A DNA stretch of 64,000 nucleotides from NCBI RefSeq assembly GCF_005780165.1, contig NZ_VAUV01000022.1:1-64000 (forward strand). Reading direction: 5' to 3'. Origin of the DNA: Phragmitibacter flavus (lineage in GTDB: Bacteria > Verrucomicrobiota > Verrucomicrobiia > Verrucomicrobiales > Verrucomicrobiaceae). Both the position numbers and the translations under genes were made by a program. Positions 60,851-64,000 of the stretch are shown here, in pieces. Within the stretch, counting starts at the first letter, position 1. Each line of letters opens with the position of its first letter. The notes below the pieces were generated by a model that was not told the origin of the DNA, searched no databases, and was given only the letters and a program-made list of their open reading frames with translations.

Positions 60851-63374
60851 CTTTACTCCCCGCGCCCAACAAGTCCTGGCACTTGCCAGGAAGGAAGCCG
60901 ACCGCTTCAACCACAACTACGTGGGGACAGAGCACCTGTTGCTCGGCCTCATCAAGTTGGGTCAAGGCGTCGCTGTCAACGTCCTCACCAAGCTCGGCGT
61001 CGATCTCGACACCGTGCGCATGCAGGTCGAACAGCAGGTTGGCTCCGGTCCCGACACCAAAATGGTCGGCAACATCCCTTATACACCCCGCGTCAAAAAA
61101 GTTCTCGCCCTCGCCTCCAAGGAAGCCAAGGCTCTGAACCACTCCTACGTCGGCACCGAACACCTTTTGCTCGGACTCCTTCGCGAAGGTGAAGGCGTCG
61201 CCGCCCAGGTGCTTCGCACCCTCGACGTCAATCTCGAGAAAGCCCGCAACGAAATCCTCAAGGAGCTCGATCCCAACTTCGGCAACGAAGAAGAGGAAGA
61301 AGAAGGCGGTGGCAGTGGCGGTCCCGAAAGCTCATCCATGCCCAACGGCCCCAAGAAAGACAGCAAAACGCCTGCCCTCCGTGCCTTTGGTCGCGACCTT
61401 ACCGAACTCGCCCAAAAAGGTGATCTCGATCCCGTCATTGGCCGCGCACCGGAAATCGAACGCGTCATCCAGATCCTTTGCCGCCGCACCAAAAACAACC
61501 CGGTGCTCATCGGTGAAGCCGGCGTTGGCAAAACCGCCATCGTCGAAGGTCTTGCCCAGGAAATCGCCCAGGGCAACGTCCCCGAAATCCTTCGCGACAA
61601 AAAAGTGATCGTCCTCGATCTCGCCCTGATGGTCGCCGGCACCAAATACCGCGGCCAGTTTGAAGAGCGCATCAAGGCCGTCATGGACGAGATCCGCCGC
61701 AACAAAAACGTCATCCTGTTCCTCGACGAACTTCACACCATCGTTGGTGCCGGTTCCGCTGAAGGAGCGATGGATGCCAGCAACATTCTGAAACCCGCCC
61801 TCAGCCGCGGTGAACTTCAGTGCGTCGGTGCCACCACCCTCAACGAATTCCGCAAATACATCGAAAAAGATGCGGCGCTGGAACGTCGTTTCCAACAGGT
61901 CAAAGTCGATGAACCAAGCGTTGAAGACGCCATTCTCATCCTCAAAGGCCTCAAAGGAAAATACGAGTCCCACCACAAGGCCCGTTTCGATGCCAAAGCC
62001 CTCGAAGCCGCCGTCAACCTCAGCAGCCGTTACCTGCCGAGCCGGTTCCTTCCCGACAAGGCGATCGACATCATGGACGAAGCCGGTGCCAAAGCCCGCA
62101 TCTCCTCCATGACCCGTCCACCGGAATTGAAGGTCATCGAAGCCGAAATCGAGTCCATCCGCGTCGAAAAAGAAGTCGCCATCAAGGAACAGGACTTCGA
62201 AAAAGCCGCGCATCTTCGCGACAAGGAGAAAGCTGCCAAAAAACGTTTCGATGACACCCTTGAAACCTGGCGCGCCACCAACACCGAGAAGATTGTCGAT
62301 GTCACCGAAGAGGACATCATGGCCGTCGTCAGCAAGTGGACCGGCGTCCCCCTCAACCGCATGGAACAGGCCGAAGCCGAGAAACTCCTCAAAATGGAAG
62401 ACGAGCTTCGCAAACTGGTCATCGGTCAGGACGAAGCCGTGGTTGCCATCAGCAAGGCCCTGCGCCGCAGCCGTGCCGACCTCAAAGATCCCAAGCGCCC
62501 CATCGGCAGCTTCATCTTCCTCGGCCCCACCGGCGTCGGCAAAACCTTCCTCGCGAAGAACCTCGCCGAATTCATGTTTGGCAGTGCCGAATCGTTGATC
62601 CAGCTCGACATGTCGGAATACATGGAGAAACACACCGCGAGCCGCTTGATCGGAGCTCCTCCAGGTTACGTCGGTTATGAAGAAGGCGGTCAACTCTCCG
62701 AAGCCGTGCGCCGCCGTCCTTACAGCGTCGTGCTCTTCGACGAAGTCGAAAAAGCCCACCCCGATGTCATGCATCTCCTCCTCCAGATCCTGGAAGAAGG
62801 TCAGATCACCGACAACTTCGGCCGCAAAATCGACTTCCGTAACACCGTCATCATCCTCACCTCCAACATCGGTGCCGAGACCATCAAACGCCAGACCAGC
62901 CTTGGTTTCGCCGCGATGCAGCAGGACATTGCCGATCACGAAGGCATCAAGGGCAAGGTGATGGAAGCGGCGAAGAAGGCCTTCAAGCCCGAGTTCATCA
63001 ACCGTCTCGATGACATCATCGTGTTCCAGACCCTGGAGAAATCCCAGCTCAACCGCATTGTCGATCTCGAGATCAGCAAAGTGCTCAACCGCCTCAAGCG
63101 CAAGCGCATCAGCCTCACCCTCGAAGACAGTGCCCGCGAGTTCCTCATCAAGGAAGGTTACGATCCTCAATACGGTGCCCGCCCGATGCGTCGCGCCGTC
63201 GAGAAAAACATCGAAGACCCGCTCGCGGAAGCCCTGCTCCGTGGCGAAGTGAAAGAAGGCGATGTCGTCAAACTCATCCACGAGCCCGACGCCAAAGTCC
63301 TGAAGTTCATCAGCCTCGGCGAAGATCCTGGCACTCCTCCGAGCGAAACCGCCATCGTCACCGCCGGAGAGTAA
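60840..63374 (+). CDS. clpC: ATP-dependent Clp protease ATPase subunit ClpC
   Basis: 844 aa from ATG 60840 (or 60843). Two Clp_N repeats (FTPRAQQVLALARKEA and VKKVLALASKEAKAL, within 1-145), then an acidic/Gly linker (EEEEEGGGSGG). AAA-1 has GEAGVGKTAIVEG (Walker A) and VILFLDELHT. The UVR/M domain is KEQDFEKAAHLRDKEKAAKK (~460-480). AAA-2 has GPTGVGKTFLAKN and VVLFDEVEKAH. C-terminal GYDPQYGARPMRRAVE is typical. It unfolds McsB-marked substrates for ClpP. Translated together with mcsB. A terminator follows. Confidence 0.96.
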   Translation: MMNNFTPRAQQVLALARKEADRFNHNYVGTEHLLLGLIKLGQGVAVNVLTKLGVDLDTVRMQVEQQVGSGPDTKMVGNIPYTPRVKKVLALASKEAKALNHSYVGTEHLLLGLLREGEGVAAQVLRTLDVNLEKARNEILKELDPNFGNEEEEEEGGGSGGPESSSMPNGPKKDSKTPALRAFGRDLTELAQKGDLDPVIGRAPEIERVIQILCRRTKNNPVLIGEAGVGKTAIVEGLAQEIAQGNVPEILRDKKVIVLDLALMVAGTKYRGQFEERIKAVMDEIRRNKNVILFLDELHTIVGAGSAEGAMDASNILKPALSRGELQCVGATTLNEFRKYIEKDAALERRFQQVKVDEPSVEDAILILKGLKGKYESHHKARFDAKALEAAVNLSSRYLPSRFLPDKAIDIMDEAGAKARISSMTRPPELKVIEAEIESIRVEKEVAIKEQDFEKAAHLRDKEKAAKKRFDDTLETWRATNTEKIVDVTEEDIMAVVSKWTGVPLNRMEQAEAEKLLKMEDELRKLVIGQDEAVVAISKALRRSRADLKDPKRPIGSFIFLGPTGVGKTFLAKNLAEFMFGSAESLIQLDMSEYMEKHTASRLIGAPPGYVGYEEGGQLSEAVRRRPYSVVLFDEVEKAHPDVMHLLLQILEEGQITDNFGRKIDFRNTVIILTSNIGAETIKRQTSLGFAAMQQDIADHEGIKGKVMEAAKKAFKPEFINRLDDIIVFQTLEKSQLNRIVDLEISKVLNRLKRKRISLTLEDSAREFLIKEGYDPQYGARPMRRAVEKNIEDPLAEALLRGEVKEGDVVKLIHEPDAKVLKFISLGEDPGTPPSETAIVTAGE

Positions 63375-63420
63375 TATTCAAAGCGACCGCGAAGTTCTAC
63401 TTCGCATCGCATCAGTTCAA

Positions 63421-63453
63421 ACGAAGTGGAGCCCGACTCCACTTCGTTTTTTT
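63421..63453 (+). terminator. Rho-independent terminator after clpC
   Basis: ACGAAGTGGAG (63421-63431) pairs perfectly with CTCCACTTCGT (63437-63447), loop of 5 nt, followed by a run of T to 63453. Ends the mcsB-clpC transcript. Confidence 0.92.
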
Positions 63454-63589
63454 ATGCCAAAATCATCCTGCCCAGGTGTCGACGTCGCTCAAAAGTTTTT
63501 CCCATGGCCAATCAGAACCCACTTGAAACTCAACGCGTTTTGGCTAGCATGCCACCAAACCCGCTCCCGGCCATTTATCGACAGCTCCC

Positions 63590-64000
63590 ATGAACTTCAT
63601 TCGCCGCCCAAAAGGTGAACTCATCCAATGGCTCATGCTGATGGCCCTCCTCGTCATCAGCCCGCTGTTTCTCCCTCCCGAGCCCGGCGAAAAAGGATAT
63701 GATGCGCCCTTCCAAACCGAAAAACTTCAGCAGCTCACCAAAGCCACCCCGGAAGTGGTCCTCATCGGCAATTCCATGACTGACACGAGGGTGGACCTCG
63801 AGGTGCTGGACAAGTTCATCCACCCCTACAACTCCGCCTTTCTCGTCGAACACGGCAGCCGCAGCACCATGTGGTATCTGCTGTTCAAGAACTTTGCCCT
63901 GAACCTCAATCCTCCCCCCAAACTGGTGGTCGTTTTTTTCCGTGATTACGATTTCACCAATCCCGCCCTCAAGCTCACCGGCCCCAAATTGCGCGAACTC
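63590..64000 (+). CDS. SGNH-hydrolase-like exported/membrane protein, 3' truncated by the window
   Basis: At least 137 aa; the frame is open to the window end. One N-terminal helix (LIQWLMLMALLVISPLFLP, about 12-30). VVLIGNSMTDTRVDL (about 60-74) matches SGNH block I with GNS in place of GDS, so Ser would be the nucleophile. Then a helix and FLVEHGSRSTMWYLL, followed by LVVVFFRDYDFTNP. This resembles membrane-linked SGNH proteins that act on polysaccharide O-acyl groups (AlgX/DUF1574-like). Start chosen at the only ATG before the hydrophobic segment. It has its own promoter region after the clpC terminator. Confidence 0.65.
   Translation, partial: MNFIRRPKGELIQWLMLMALLVISPLFLPPEPGEKGYDAPFQTEKLQQLTKATPEVVLIGNSMTDTRVDLEVLDKFIHPYNSAFLVEHGSRSTMWYLLFKNFALNLNPPPKLVVVFFRDYDFTNPALKLTGPKLREL

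Noticed and set aside
61332-63281. 649-residue open frame antisense to clpC
   Set aside because: It mirrors the clpC codons (GC-rich third positions leave the antisense frame open) and encodes Phe/Asp/Val-rich low-complexity protein with no motif.

Overview
The window reads as chromosomal DNA of a Verrucomicrobiota bacterium, probably order Verrucomicrobiales. The pointers are a four-gene pseudopilin cassette of the Verru_Chthon A-D type, PEP-CTERM proteins, Tat-exported Gfo/Idh/MocA oxidoreductases, a b558-type succinate dehydrogenase, an S23-type four-helix-bundle protein, C-rich coding strands, and start codons that almost never have a Shine-Dalgarno sequence. No tRNA, rRNA, CRISPR array, transposase, integrase or phage gene was seen.

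Layout. 0.3-4.3 kb (minus): mnmA and sdhC-sdhA, with no sdhB beside them. 4.6-11.3 kb (plus): the pseudopilin cassette in the order B, C, D, A, with a perfect 34-bp inverted repeat between D and A. 11.5-16.8 kb (plus): a GlcNAc-6-phosphate block (nagB, nagA, a TIM-barrel epimerase, two exported Gfo/Idh/MocA proteins), closed by a shared hairpin terminator. 16.9-23.7 kb (minus): the translation/RNA operon nusA-infB-rbfA-nrnA-truB-ribF.

23.9-34.4 kb is the least ordinary part: a STAND-type NTPase with G-tracts (minus), and divergently a run of exported or membrane-anchored proteins. These are a papain/C39-like protein, a lipoprotein, a Pro/Asn-rich secreted protein, and two copies of a pair made of a membrane-anchored protein and a secreted W-G-W/YGQLRL-domain protein, arranged X1-Y1-Y2-X2. 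34.5-45.3 kb (mostly plus): phosphoglucomutase, coiled-coil and His/Asp-rich exported proteins, a GH3 NagZ-like enzyme, a four-helix-bundle protein, a zinc-ribbon coiled-coil protein, an SMP-30 lactonase, an esterase, an SPFH/zinc-ribbon pair and a PEP-CTERM protein. 45.3-56.8 kb: ApbE, a pseudopilin, a second PEP-CTERM protein, a DUF6580-like membrane protein, panB, two PrxQ peroxiredoxins, a Tat SMP-30 protein, an Lrp regulator/aminotransferase/CPBP protease operon, phosphofructokinase and a penicillin-binding-protein homologue lacking its catalytic serine. 57.1-64 kb: a second Tat Gfo/Idh/MocA protein closely related to the one at 14.3 kb, a small membrane protein, mcsB-clpC, and the start of an SGNH-like exported protein.

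Several short repeat families sit at gene edges: a GTAGCAG-headed element (three copies), phased pyrimidine heptamers that run almost into start codons (four sites), and triplets of short palindromes with mostly 3-nt loops (two sites, each followed by heptamers). Together with the pseudopilin cassette and the duplicated X-Y cassette they are the most promising undescribed material here. All assignments come from reading the sequence; no database search was run.
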